Of a DNA stretch of 64,000 nt, positions 50,718 to 58,761 are shown one piece after another (the first letter of the stretch is position 1; the number at the start of each line of letters is the position of its first letter). The position numbers and the translations under genes were made by a program. Source of the stretch: Roseiarcus sp049509635 (lineage in GTDB: Bacteria > Pseudomonadota > Alphaproteobacteria > Rhizobiales > Beijerinckiaceae); assembly GCA_049509635.1 (NCBI GenBank), contig JBEKZS010000011.1, forward strand, positions 1 through 64,000, read 5' to 3'. The notes below the pieces were generated by a model, which saw only the letters and a program-made list of their open reading frames with translations, did no database searches and was not told where the DNA came from.

Positions 50718-51447
50718 CGCAAAATCCGACAAGGGCGCCAAGCCGGACAAGGGCGCCAAGCCGGCCAAGGCCGACAAGGTCGCCAAGCCGGCCAAGGCCG
50801 ACGCGCAGGCCGAAGCCGGCAAGCAGGCCAAGGGCAAGAACAAGCCGCAGCAGGCCGGCTCGGAGAAGTCCCATACCGGCCCGGTCGCGGTCGTGCCGAA
50901 GGACTATGTCGCGCGGCTCAAGAAGCTCTATCGCGACGACATCGTGCCCAAGCTGCTGAAGGAGTTCGGCTACAAGAACGCGCTCGAAGTGCCGCGCCTC
51001 GACAAGATCGTGCTCAACATGGGCGTCGGCGAGGCGGTCAACGACACCAAGAAGGTCGCCTCCGCCGCGGCCGACCTGGCGCTGATCGCCGGCCAGAAGC
51101 CGGTGGTCACCCGCGCGCGCAGGGCGATCTCGACGTTCAAGGTCCGCGAGAACATGCCGATCGGAGCCAAGGTCACGCTTCGGCAGAACCGCATGTACGA
51201 ATTCCTCGACCGTCTCGTCACGGTGGCGCTGCCGCGCGTGCGCGACTTCCGCGGACTCGATCCCAAGTCCTTCGACGGACGCGGCAATTATGCTCTGGGC
51301 GTCAAGGAGCACATCATCTTCCCCGAAATCGACTACGACAAGGCGGAAGCGATGCTCGGCATGGACATCGTGGTCTGCACGACGGCCAAGACCGACGCGG
51401 AGGCGCAGGCTCTGCTGCGCGCCTTCAATTTCCCGTTCCGGCAGTGA
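50710..51447 (+). CDS. rplE: 50S ribosomal protein L5 with a long Lys/Ala-rich N-terminal extension
   Basis: This 245-residue protein has a normal L5 core from about residue 64 (VARLKKLYRDDIVPKLLKEF), with LDKIVLNMGVGEAVND, RRAISTFKVRENMPIGAKVTLR and GNYALGVKEHIIFPEID. The first ~63 residues are an extra basic, low-complexity tail with repeated AKPAKADK and GAKPDKGAK units. Typical bacterial L5 is about 180-185 residues. The ATG at 50710 overlaps rplX by 8 bases and is followed directly by the tail; no internal ATG with a ribosome binding site precedes the core, so the extension is probably translated. Confidence 0.95.
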   Translation: MADAKSDKGAKPDKGAKPAKADKVAKPAKADAQAEAGKQAKGKNKPQQAGSEKSHTGPVAVVPKDYVARLKKLYRDDIVPKLLKEFGYKNALEVPRLDKIVLNMGVGEAVNDTKKVASAAADLALIAGQKPVVTRARRAISTFKVRENMPIGAKVTLRQNRMYEFLDRLVTVALPRVRDFRGLDPKSFDGRGNYALGVKEHIIFPEIDYDKAEAMLGMDIVVCTTAKTDAEAQALLRAFNFPFRQ

Positions 51448-51482
51448 GCTGACCCGCTCAAACGCGGAAAATGGAGGCCTTC

Positions 51483-51788
51483 ATGGCAAAGAAGAGTGCA
51501 ATAGAGAACAACAACCGCAAGATCCGGCTGGTCAAGAAATTCGCCGCCCGCCGCAAGCGCCTGCTCGAAATCGCCAACAACGACAAGCACTCGATGGAGG
51601 AGCGGTTCGAGGCGCGCCTCAAGCTCAGCCTCGCGCCGCGCAATTCGGCCCCCGGTCGCGTGCGCAACCGCTGCGAGGTCACCGGCCGGCCGCGCGCCTA
51701 TTACCGCAAGTTCAGGATGTCGCGCATCGCCTTGCGCGACCTCGGCAACAAGGGCCTGATCCCGGGCCTCGTCAAGTCGAGCTGGTGA
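51483..51788 (+). CDS. rpsN: 30S ribosomal protein S14 (zinc-independent type)
   Basis: This 101-residue protein is the long, cysteine-poor type of S14. It contains AKKSAIENNNRKIRLVKKFAARR, the linker LSLAPRNSAPGRVRNRCEVTGRPRAYYRKFRMSR and LIPGLVKSSW. The CxxC-CxxC zinc motif of the short form is absent (a single Cys remains). The ATG at 51483 follows GGAGG about 7 bases upstream; an ATG at 51471 is too close to that site. Confidence 0.97.
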   Translation: MAKKSAIENNNRKIRLVKKFAARRKRLLEIANNDKHSMEERFEARLKLSLAPRNSAPGRVRNRCEVTGRPRAYYRKFRMSRIALRDLGNKGLIPGLVKSSW

Positions 51789-51801
51789 GGGGACCACGAA
51801 G

Positions 51802-52200
51802 ATGGCAGTGAACGATCCCCTGGGCGACATGCTGACCCGCATCCGCAACGCGCAGATGCGCAAGCGGGGCAAGGTTTCGACGCCGGGCTCCAGCCTGCGC
51901 GCGCACGTGCTCGACGTACTCGAATCGGAAGGCTATATCCGCGGCTATTCGACGACCGATTACGGCAATGGCCGCACGGAATTCGAGATCGAACTGAAGT
52001 ATTTCGACAACGAGCCGGTGATCCGCAAGATCGAGCGCGTGTCGAAGCCGGGCCGGCGCGTCTACGCGGCGGTCGACGCGATGCCTCGCGTCGCCAACGG
52101 CCTCGGCGTGTCGATCATCTCGACCCCGAAGGGGGTGATGGCCGATCACGCGGCGCGCGAAAATCACGTCGGCGGCGAAGTCCTCTGCAAGGTCTTCTGA
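51802..52200 (+). CDS. rpsH: 30S ribosomal protein S8
   Basis: This 132-residue S8 has NDPLGDMLTRIRNAQMRKRG, KIERVSKPGRRVYAAVDAMPRV and the terminal GVMADHAARENHVGGEVLCKVF. S8 binds helix 21 of 16S rRNA and represses the spc operon in E. coli at the rplE site. The ATG follows GAGGGGACC. Confidence 0.98.
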   Translation: MAVNDPLGDMLTRIRNAQMRKRGKVSTPGSSLRAHVLDVLESEGYIRGYSTTDYGNGRTEFEIELKYFDNEPVIRKIERVSKPGRRVYAAVDAMPRVANGLGVSIISTPKGVMADHAARENHVGGEVLCKVF

Positions 52201-52222
52201 CCGCCAGAAATGGAACAATGCT

Positions 52223-52723
52223 ATGTCTCGAGTTGGCAAGAAGCCCGTCCTGGTTCCCGCCGGCGTCACCGCCCGGCTGGACGGCCATACCGTCGCCGTC
52301 AAGGGCGCCAAGGGCGAACTGAAGTTCACGGCCCCCGATGACGTCGCCGTCAAGATCGAGGGCGACCTCATCAGCATCGATCCGCGCGGCGACGGCAAGC
52401 GCGCGCGGGCGTTGTGGGGAACCTCGCGCTCGATGATCCAGAACCTCGTCGTCGGCGTGACCAAGGGCTTCGAGAAGAAGCTGGCCGGCAAGAACCTCCA
52501 GATGGCGCTCGGCTTCAGCCACGACGTGATCTATCCGATCCCGGCCGGCGTGACGATCGTCACCCCCAAGCCGACCGAGATCACGATCACCGGCATCGAC
52601 AAGCGGCAGGTCGGTCAGATCGCCGCCGAAATCCGCGCCTTCCGCGGCCCCGAGCCCTACAAGGGCAAAGGGATCAAATACGTCGGCGAATTCATCTTCC
52701 GCAAGGAAGGCAAGAAGAAGTAG
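52223..52723 (+). CDS. rplF: 50S ribosomal protein L6 lacking a conserved 11-residue segment
   Basis: This protein has 166 residues; L6 normally has about 177. The N-terminal domain (MSRVGKKPVLVPAGV), the linker GTSRSMIQNLVVGVTKGFEKKL and the C-terminal PEPYKGKGIKYVGEFI are all normal. However, after L87 the sequence passes straight to AGKNLQMALGFSHDV, so the nearly universal segment that usually reads like GVGYRAAV is missing. The junction is at about 52483/52484, the loss is a multiple of three, and the frame is intact. The missing part belongs to the start of the second domain, close to the sarcin-ricin loop. Confidence 0.95.
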   Translation: MSRVGKKPVLVPAGVTARLDGHTVAVKGAKGELKFTAPDDVAVKIEGDLISIDPRGDGKRARALWGTSRSMIQNLVVGVTKGFEKKLAGKNLQMALGFSHDVIYPIPAGVTIVTPKPTEITITGIDKRQVGQIAAEIRAFRGPEPYKGKGIKYVGEFIFRKEGKKK

Positions 52724-52734
52724 GGCGTCCCGTC

Positions 52735-53097
52735 ATGACCAAATCGAACGATACCGGCGACCGGCGCAAGGCGCGCATCCGCCGCGCCGTCATCGCCCGC
52801 AGCAACGGGCGCCCGCGCCTCAGCGTGTTCCGCTCGTCCAAGCAGATCTACGCGCAGGTCATCGACGACCAGAAGGGCGTGACGATCGTCGCCGCCTCCA
52901 CGCTCGAGAAGGCGTTGCGCGAGACGCTGAAGACCGGCGCCGACGTCGCGGCGGCGCGCCGGATCGGCAAGGAGCTCGCCGAACGGGCGGCCAAGGCCGG
53001 GGTCACCAAGGTCGTATTCGACCGCGGCGGCTATATGTATCACGGGCGGGTCAAGGCCCTCGCCGAGGGCGCCCGCGAGGGCGGCCTGGATTTCTGA
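52735..53097 (+). CDS. rplR: 50S ribosomal protein L18
   Basis: This 120-residue L18 contains RRKARIRRAVIARSNGRPRLSVFRSSKQIYAQVIDD, VAAASTLEK-type IVAASTLEKALRE, and VVFDRGGYMYHGRVKALAEGAREGGLDF. L18 binds 5S rRNA with L5. The ATG at 52735 follows the rplF stop by 11 bases. Confidence 0.97.
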   Translation: MTKSNDTGDRRKARIRRAVIARSNGRPRLSVFRSSKQIYAQVIDDQKGVTIVAASTLEKALRETLKTGADVAAARRIGKELAERAAKAGVTKVVFDRGGYMYHGRVKALAEGAREGGLDF

Positions 53098-53164
53098 GCC
53101 GGACTGAACGAAGCGAGCGGGCCCCGACTCGAGGGTTTCCGCGCAAGGGACGAATGGAACCGAC

Positions 53165-53737
53165 ATGGCGCGTGAAGGGGAAGGCGGCCGCGGCCGCGAC
53201 CACAACCGGGAGGATCGGGACAGCGAATTCGTCGACCGCCTCGTCCATATCAACCGCGTCGCGAAGGTCGTGAAGGGCGGACGCCGGTTCGGCTTCGCCG
53301 CGCTGGTCGTCGTCGGCGACCAGAAGGGCCGGGTCGGGTTCGGCCACGGCAAGGCGCGCGAAGTGCCCGAGGCGATCCGCAAGGCGACGGAAGCCGCCAA
53401 GCGCGGGGTCATGCGGGTGCCGCTCCGCGAGGGGCGCACGCTGCACCACGACGTCAACGGCCGCCACGGCGCCGGCAAGGTCATCCTGCGGGCGGCGCCC
53501 GCGGGCACCGGCATCATCGCCGGCGGCCCGATGCGCGCGGTGTTCGAGACGCTCGGCGTCCACGACGTCGTCGCCAAGAGCCAGGGCTCGTCGAATCCCT
53601 ACAACATGGTGCGCGCGACGTTCGACGCCCTGCGTCAGGAGGACAGCCCCCGGTCCGTCGCCCAGCGCCGCAACATCAAGGTCTCCACGCTGCAGTCCCG
53701 ACGCGTCGGCGTCGAGGCCGACGCGTCGGATTCGTGA
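53165..53737 (+). CDS. rpsE: 30S ribosomal protein S5
   Basis: This 190-residue S5 has an Arg/Gly/Glu-rich N-terminal extension (about residues 1-25) common in alphaproteobacteria, then the double-stranded RNA-binding part VDRLVHINRVAKVVKGGRRFGFAALVVVGD, GFGHGKAREVPEAIRKATEAAKRG and GSSNPYNMVRATFDAL. It shapes the mRNA entry channel and decoding accuracy. Confidence 0.97.
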   Translation: MAREGEGGRGRDHNREDRDSEFVDRLVHINRVAKVVKGGRRFGFAALVVVGDQKGRVGFGHGKAREVPEAIRKATEAAKRGVMRVPLREGRTLHHDVNGRHGAGKVILRAAPAGTGIIAGGPMRAVFETLGVHDVVAKSQGSSNPYNMVRATFDALRQEDSPRSVAQRRNIKVSTLQSRRVGVEADASDS

Positions 53738-53750
53738 TCGGGAAGCCGTC

Positions 53751-53942
53751 ATGCCGCACAAGAAGATGATCACGCTCGAACAGACTGTCAGCGCCATCGG
53801 GCGCCGGATCGACCAGCGCCAGACGCTGATCGGTCTCGGCCTCAACAAGATCGGCCGGCGCTCCGCCGTCGTCGACACGCCCGCCGCGCGCGGCATGATC
53901 GCCAAGGTCGCGCATCTCGTGCGCGTCATCGACGGCTTGTGA
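53751..53942 (+). CDS. rpmD: 50S ribosomal protein L30
   Basis: This 63-residue protein has the L30 pattern LEQTVSAIGRRIDQRQTLIGLGLNKIGRR and ends HLVRVIDGL. Its position between rpsE and rplO is the standard one. The ATG follows GGGAAGCCGTC. Confidence 0.95.
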   Translation: MPHKKMITLEQTVSAIGRRIDQRQTLIGLGLNKIGRRSAVVDTPAARGMIAKVAHLVRVIDGL

Positions 53943-53952
53943 GGATGGAACG

Positions 53953-54432
53953 ATGAAACTCAACGAGATTTCGGATAATCCGGGTTCGTCCCAGGCGCGC
54001 ACGCGGGTCGGGCGCGGCATCGGATCCGGCAAAGGCAAGCAGGCGGGGCGCGGCGGCAAGGGCCAGACGGCGCGCTCGGGCGTGCGCATCAAGGGTTTCG
54101 AGGGCGGCCAGATGCCGCTCCATCGGCGCCTGCCGAAGCGCGGCTTCACCAATCCTTCGGCCAGCGACATCAACGAGGTCAACCTCGGCCGGGTCCAGGC
54201 GGCGTTCGACGCCGGCAAGCTCGAGGCGGGCAAGACCGTGACCGTCGAGACGCTGGTGGCGGCGGGCGTGTGCGCGCGCGCGCGCGACGGGGTGAAGATC
54301 CTCGGCAATGGCGAATTGACGGTCGCCGCATCGTTCGAAGTCCTCGCCGCCTCGAAGCGCGCGCTCGCCGCGATCGAGAAGGCGGGCGGCAGCGTCAAGC
54401 TGCTCGCCGCAGCCCCCGCCGTCGCGGCCTGA
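53953..54432 (+). CDS. rplO: 50S ribosomal protein L15
   Basis: This 159-residue L15 has MKLNEISDNPGSSQARTRVGRGIGSGKGK, RGGKGQTARSGVRIKGFEGGQMPLHRRLPKRGF and a C-terminal AIEKAGGSVKLL. It is a late-assembly 50S protein. It precedes secY by 140 bases; that gap begins with a short GCCCGGCCGGGC palindrome (54433-54444) and shows no gene. Confidence 0.97.
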   Translation: MKLNEISDNPGSSQARTRVGRGIGSGKGKQAGRGGKGQTARSGVRIKGFEGGQMPLHRRLPKRGFTNPSASDINEVNLGRVQAAFDAGKLEAGKTVTVETLVAAGVCARARDGVKILGNGELTVAASFEVLAASKRALAAIEKAGGSVKLLAAAPAVAA

Positions 54433-54572
54433 GCCCGGCCGGGCGATGACAAAGGGCCGCGCGTCGACCATATGACGGTTTCGACGGGCGCCGCGGGCGA
54501 TCGCGCGCGGACCGGCGGACCGAACGCATAAACCGTCAAGACCGGCGCACGGCGCCGCGCGGAGCGCTTTCC

Positions 54573-55907
54573 ATGCCATCGGCAGCCGAACAGCTCGCAG
54601 CCAACATCAACTGGGCCGCATTCGGCAAGGCCGAGGAACTCAAGAAGCGGATCTGGTTCACCCTCGGCGCGCTGGTGATCTTCCGGCTCGGCACGTACAT
54701 TCCGCTGCCGGGCATCGACCCCGACGCTTTCCAGGCGCTGTTCCTCGGCCAGAAGCAGGGCGTGCTCGATCTCTTCAACATGTTCTCGGGCGGCGCCGTC
54801 CAGCGCATGGCGATTTTCGCGCTCAACATCATGCCCTATATCTCGGCCTCGATCATCATCCAGCTCCTGAGCTCGGTGCTCCCCAGCCTCGAATCGCTGA
54901 AGAAGGAAGGCGAGGCCGGCCGCAAGGTGCTCAACCAGTACACGCGCTATCTCTGCGTCGTGCTGGCGATCTTCCAGGCCTACGGAATTTCGGTCGGGCT
55001 GCAGGGGCGCGAAGGCGTCGTCGCCGATCCCGGGATCATCTTCACGCTTTCGACCGTGGTGACGCTGACCGGCGGGACGATGTTCCTGGTCTGGCTCGGC
55101 GAACAGATCACCTCGCGCGGCGTCGGCAACGGCTCCTCGCTGATCATCTTCGCCGGCATCGTCGCCCGTCTGCCCGAGGCGATCGTGCAGACGTTCGAAC
55201 TCGGCCGGCAGGGCGCGATCTCGACCGGCGTCGTGATCGGCGTCCTGGTCATGGCGATCGCCGTGATCTCCTTCATCGTGTTCATGGAGCGCGCGCAGCG
55301 GCGCGTGCCGATCACCTATCCCAAGCGCCAGGTCGGCAACAAGATGTACGAGGGGCAGAGTTCGTTCCTGCCGCTCAAGCTGAACACGGCGGGCGTCATT
55401 CCGCCGATTTTCGCCTCCTCGCTGCTGCTGCTGCCGACCACCGTCGCCAATTTCGCCCAGGGCAGCTCCGGCTCCGGGGTTCTGGCGACCATCTCGACCC
55501 TGCTCGGGCGCGGCAGCCCGCTCTACTATCTCCTCTATGTCGCCCTGATCGTCTTTTTCGCCTTCTTCTATACGGCGACGGTGTTCAACCCGACCGACAC
55601 CGCGGACAATCTCAAGAAGCACGGGGGCTTCATCCCCGGCATCCGCCCGGGAGAGCGGACGGCGCAATACATCGACCAGATCCTGACCCGCATCACCGTC
55701 CTCGGCGCGCTCTATCTCGCGCTGATCTGCCTGCTGCCGGAAATGCTGATTTCCTACGCCGCGCTGCCGTTCTATTTCGGCGGCACCTCGCTTTTGATCG
55801 TCGTCAATGTCACTATGGACACGGTCGCCCAGATTCACGGACATCTACAGGCCCATCAATACGAAGGTCTGATCCGGAAGGCGAAATTGCGGGGGAGGAA
55901 GCGATGA
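54573..55907 (+). CDS. secY: preprotein translocase subunit SecY
   Basis: This 444-residue protein has ten predicted membrane segments and forms the Sec channel. Landmarks are FRLGTYIPLPGIDPDAF, FNMFSGGAVQRMAIFALNIMPYISASII (plug and TM2 region), the loop RRVPITYPKRQVGNKMYEGQSSFLPLKLN and the C-terminal FLIVVNV-type segment ending AKLRGRKR. The ATG follows CGGAGCG. Its stop overlaps adk (ATGA). Confidence 0.98.
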   Translation: MPSAAEQLAANINWAAFGKAEELKKRIWFTLGALVIFRLGTYIPLPGIDPDAFQALFLGQKQGVLDLFNMFSGGAVQRMAIFALNIMPYISASIIIQLLSSVLPSLESLKKEGEAGRKVLNQYTRYLCVVLAIFQAYGISVGLQGREGVVADPGIIFTLSTVVTLTGGTMFLVWLGEQITSRGVGNGSSLIIFAGIVARLPEAIVQTFELGRQGAISTGVVIGVLVMAIAVISFIVFMERAQRRVPITYPKRQVGNKMYEGQSSFLPLKLNTAGVIPPIFASSLLLLPTTVANFAQGSSGSGVLATISTLLGRGSPLYYLLYVALIVFFAFFYTATVFNPTDTADNLKKHGGFIPGIRPGERTAQYIDQILTRITVLGALYLALICLLPEMLISYAALPFYFGGTSLLIVVNVTMDTVAQIHGHLQAHQYEGLIRKAKLRGRKR

Positions 55908-56491
55908 GGCTGATCCTGCTCGGGCCGCCGGGCGCGGGCAAAGGCACGCAGGCGACGCGGCTCGTGCAGAAGTTCGGCATCCCTCAGCTCTCGACCGGCG
56001 ATATGCTGCGCGCCGCGGTCAAGGCGGGCACGCCGATCGGCCAGCGCGCCCAGGCGGTGATGGAATCGGGCGCCCTCGTATCGGACGACATCGTCGTCGG
56101 CATCGTCGCCGAACGGATCGGCGAACCGGACGCCAGCAACGGCTTCATCCTCGACGGTTTCCCGCGCACCATCGCCCAGGCCGAGGCGCTCGACGCCATG
56201 CTCGCCGGCAAGGGCATGAAGCTCGACGCGGTCATCGAACTGCGGGTCGATCACGACAAGCTCGTCGACCGCATCCTGCGCCGCGCCGCGCAAGCGCAGG
56301 CGGCCGGCGCGCCGGTCCGCAAAGACGACGATCCCGAAGTCTTCAAGACCCGGCTCGCCGCCTTCGAGAAGGACACCGCGGCGGTGACCCCGTATTATCG
56401 CGCGAGCGGCGTGCTGCATGGCGTCGACGGCATGGCGGAGATCGGCGAAGTCTCCGCGTCGATCGACGAAATCCTGGCGGCGCACGCCTGA
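55904..56491 (+). CDS. adk: adenylate kinase (short-lid form)
   Basis: This 195-residue enzyme converts ATP + AMP to 2 ADP. The P-loop GPPGAGKGT is at residues 7-15, followed by the AMP-binding STGDMLRAAV and the DGFPRTIAQAEALD motif; RRAAQAQAAG replaces the long lid, giving the short form usual in alphaproteobacteria. Coupled to secY by a 4-base overlap. The next genes in most relatives (rpsM, rpsK, rpoA, rplQ) are not here. Confidence 0.97.
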   Translation: MRLILLGPPGAGKGTQATRLVQKFGIPQLSTGDMLRAAVKAGTPIGQRAQAVMESGALVSDDIVVGIVAERIGEPDASNGFILDGFPRTIAQAEALDAMLAGKGMKLDAVIELRVDHDKLVDRILRRAAQAQAAGAPVRKDDDPEVFKTRLAAFEKDTAAVTPYYRASGVLHGVDGMAEIGEVSASIDEILAAHA

Positions 56492-56522
56492 TCCCGGTCC
56501 GGGCCGCCACCCAGGAGCCGCC

Positions 56523-57578
56523 ATGAGCGAGCCCGAGGTCCTCGTCGAGCGCCGCGGATGCGCGGGCTTCCTGACCCTGAACCGGCCCCGGGCGCTCAAC
56601 GCGCTCAACCTCGGCATGGTGCGCGCGATCGCCGCGGCGCTCGACGAGTGGGAGCGCGACGGGTCGATCGCGCGCGTCGTCGTCATCGGCGCCGGCGAGC
56701 GCGCCTTTTGCGCCGGCGGCGACATAAGGCTGCTCTACGACCAGGGCCGGGCCGGCGATCATGCCGCGCAGCTCGCGTTCTGGGCCGAAGAATACCAGCT
56801 GAACCGTCGCATCAAGCGCTACCCGAAACCCTGGGTCGCGCTGGTCGACGGCATCGTGATGGGCGGCGGGGTCGGCCTTTCCGCCCATGGCGCGCGCATG
56901 ATCGCGGGCGAGCGCTTCGCCTTCGCCATGCCGGAGGTCGGCATCGGGTTCTTTCCCGACGTCGGGGCGACCTGGCTGCTGCCGCGGCTGCCCCGCCGCA
57001 TCGGCGTCTATCTGGCGCTGTCCGGCGCCCGGATCGGCGCCGCCGACGCGCTCGCGCTCGGCCTCGCCCAGGATTTCGTGCCGAGCGCGCGCATCGCCGA
57101 ATGCGCGCTCGCGCTCGAGGAATCAGGGCCGATCGACGCGATCGTGGCCCGGTTCGCGGCCGCTCCGCCAGCCTCGCCGTTGATGGCGCATGCCGCATCG
57201 ATCGAGGAATGCTTCGGGCGCCCGTCGCCCGGCCGGATACTCGCCGCGCTCGGCGAAGCCGCCGGCTCCCCCTTCGCCGATGCTGCGCGCGAGGCGATGC
57301 TGGCCAAATCGCCGACGAGCCAGGCGATCGCGCTGCGTCAGATGCAGGTCGGCCCCGGCCTGTCGTTCGAGGCGGCGATGACGCTCGAGTTCCGGGTGGT
57401 TTCGCGCATCTGCCGCGGGCACGATTTCTATGAGGGCGTGCGGGCCGTGATCGTCGACAAGGACGGCCGGCCGCAATGGCGCCCGGCGCGCCACGAGGAT
57501 GTCGAGCCCGCCGCCATCGACGGCTATTTCGCGCCGCTCGGCGATGCCGACCTGGCCTTCGAGCCCGCGGTTCGATGA
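56523..57578 (+). CDS. enoyl-CoA hydratase/isomerase family, probable 3-hydroxyisobutyryl-CoA hydrolase
   Basis: This 351-residue crotonase-fold protein has oxyanion-hole segments (GERAFCAGGDIRLLYDQG near residue 60 and VDGIVMGGGVGLSAHG near residue 110) and MPEVGIGFFPDVGATWLLPRL, with the Glu and Asp characteristic of 3-hydroxyisobutyryl-CoA hydrolase (valine breakdown, EC 3.1.2.4). The C-terminal extension with DFYEGVRAVIVDKDGRPQW fits that subgroup, which is longer than simple hydratases. The ATG follows CAGGAGCC. It is 31 bases after adk, and its stop overlaps the next gene. Confidence 0.83.
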   Translation: MSEPEVLVERRGCAGFLTLNRPRALNALNLGMVRAIAAALDEWERDGSIARVVVIGAGERAFCAGGDIRLLYDQGRAGDHAAQLAFWAEEYQLNRRIKRYPKPWVALVDGIVMGGGVGLSAHGARMIAGERFAFAMPEVGIGFFPDVGATWLLPRLPRRIGVYLALSGARIGAADALALGLAQDFVPSARIAECALALEESGPIDAIVARFAAAPPASPLMAHAASIEECFGRPSPGRILAALGEAAGSPFADAAREAMLAKSPTSQAIALRQMQVGPGLSFEAAMTLEFRVVSRICRGHDFYEGVRAVIVDKDGRPQWRPARHEDVEPAAIDGYFAPLGDADLAFEPAVR

Positions 57579-58054
57579 AGCGCGAGGCCAGGCACGCCGC
57601 TGCGACCGACATTCGCCTCGTCGATCGCGCGCCGATGCCGGCCATTCACGCCGATGGCCCGGCGACGACAGACGCTCAGGGCGCGCTGCGGTGGTCGCTG
57701 ATTCTCGTCTGGTTCATGCGCACCATGGCGGTGGTCTGGATCGCCAAAGGGCTGGTCGCCTGGACGATCGCCCTCGGCATCAATCCGGTGGTCGCCGACT
57801 TTCTCGGGCTTCCGATGGTCGCCAGGGGGATGGTCGGCTTCTTCGCGGTCGCCGATCTCATAGCGGCGGTCGGCCTCTGGCTCGCCGCCCCCTGGGGCGG
57901 CGTCCTCTGGCTGACCTGCGCGGCGATGGAGCTGCTGGCTGCGTTTCTCGGCGCCGGGGTTTGGCTGACCGGCGCGGCGGGCCTCGTCCTGGTGGGGGCC
58001 CTGATCGTGGTCTATTTCGTCCTCAACTGGCTCGCCGCGAACCAGCGGATGTGA
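57575..58054 (+). CDS. small membrane protein, DUF6163-like
   Basis: This 159-residue protein has a polar N-terminus (about 45 residues) and four hydrophobic segments (roughly residues 46-70, 75-92, 95-115 and 125-155). It resembles the DUF6163 family of Hyphomicrobiales, which I recall lying next to ldtR genes, as here. Function is unknown. The ATG at 57575 overlaps the preceding stop (ATGA). An AT-rich promoter region follows. Confidence 0.65.
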   Translation: MKREARHAAATDIRLVDRAPMPAIHADGPATTDAQGALRWSLILVWFMRTMAVVWIAKGLVAWTIALGINPVVADFLGLPMVARGMVGFFAVADLIAAVGLWLAAPWGGVLWLTCAAMELLAAFLGAGVWLTGAAGLVLVGALIVVYFVLNWLAANQRM

Positions 58055-58248
58055 GCCGCCGACGGCGCCGTCTTAACGATTTGGCAAAGTAAACAAAGCC
58101 TTCAATTTAGCACAAATTTACTTAGATAAGTAAACATTGGATTCATCCTGACTTTTAAACTCGTATTCATGGGCGATCGCTACTGTCCAATTCATAGAAG
58201 GCCCGAATATAAATGTCGGCCAGGGACAGTCGAACAAGCGAGAGTATT
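58055..58248 (+). promoter_or_regulatory. AT-rich promoter region of the LdtR-type regulator
   Basis: This 194-base stretch is strikingly AT-rich in an otherwise GC-rich window (for example ATTTAGCACAAATTTACTTA around 58105-58124). It contains the inverted repeat at 58117-58134 and an extra copy of its half-site, AAGTAAACA, at 58087-58095. The low GC suggests a strongly regulated promoter or a binding region for a nucleoid protein. Confidence 0.6.
58117..58134 (+). promoter_or_regulatory. perfect inverted repeat, probable MarR-type (LdtR) operator
   Basis: TTTACTTA (58117-58124) and TAAGTAAA (58127-58134) are exact inverted repeats separated by GA, an 18-base site of the size bound by dimeric MarR proteins. 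It lies 115 bases upstream of the regulator start, and AAGTAAACA appears again at 58087-58095. Autoregulation by the downstream LdtR-like protein is the simplest reading. Confidence 0.6.
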
Positions 58249-58761
58249 ATGAGCAAGGTTGCGAAAGTCGAAGAAAACACGAGCCGTTCAGAAAGGATGG
58301 CCGAAGTTCGGCCCGTGTACCTCGAGGCGCTGACGATGGTCGAGCGTCTTCATCGTCGCCTTCTCGACGTAATCAAGGATGAATTCGATCGCCGCGGCCG
58401 CTCGGACGTCAATGCTGTCCAGGCGCTCTTGCTGTATAATATCGGCGACAAGGAGCTCACCGCCGGCGAACTGCGCACGCGCGGCTATTATCTCGGGTCG
58501 AACGTCTCCTACAACGTCAAGAAACTGGTCGAGATGGGCTATCTCCACCATGCCCGTTCGCGGATCGACCGCCGGTCCGTGCGCATCAGCCTCACCGAGA
58601 AGGGCGAGGAGGTGCACAAGATCATCACCGGGCTCTACGAGAAGCACGCGACGACGGTCGAGCAGATCGGCGGCGTGGTCACCGATGATTTCGCCCGCAT
58701 GAACCAATCGCTCGCGCGGCTCGAGCGCTTCTGGACCGATCAGATCAAGTATCGGCTTTAA
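58249..58761 (+). CDS. ldtR: MarR-family winged-helix regulator, LdtR-like
   Basis: This 170-residue regulator has a winged-helix region around residues 60-125 with NAVQALLLYNIGDKELTAGEL, RTRGYYLGSNVSYNVKKLVEMGYL as the recognition helix region and RSRIDRRSVRISLTEKGEEV as the wing. It closely resembles LdtR, which regulates L,D-transpeptidase genes in Hyphomicrobiales such as Liberibacter. An L,D-transpeptidase gene follows directly, supporting the name. The ATG at 58249 follows GCGAGAG; an ATG at 58213 would add 12 residues and is possible. Confidence 0.85.
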   Translation: MSKVAKVEENTSRSERMAEVRPVYLEALTMVERLHRRLLDVIKDEFDRRGRSDVNAVQALLLYNIGDKELTAGELRTRGYYLGSNVSYNVKKLVEMGYLHHARSRIDRRSVRISLTEKGEEVHKIITGLYEKHATTVEQIGGVVTDDFARMNQSLARLERFWTDQIKYRL

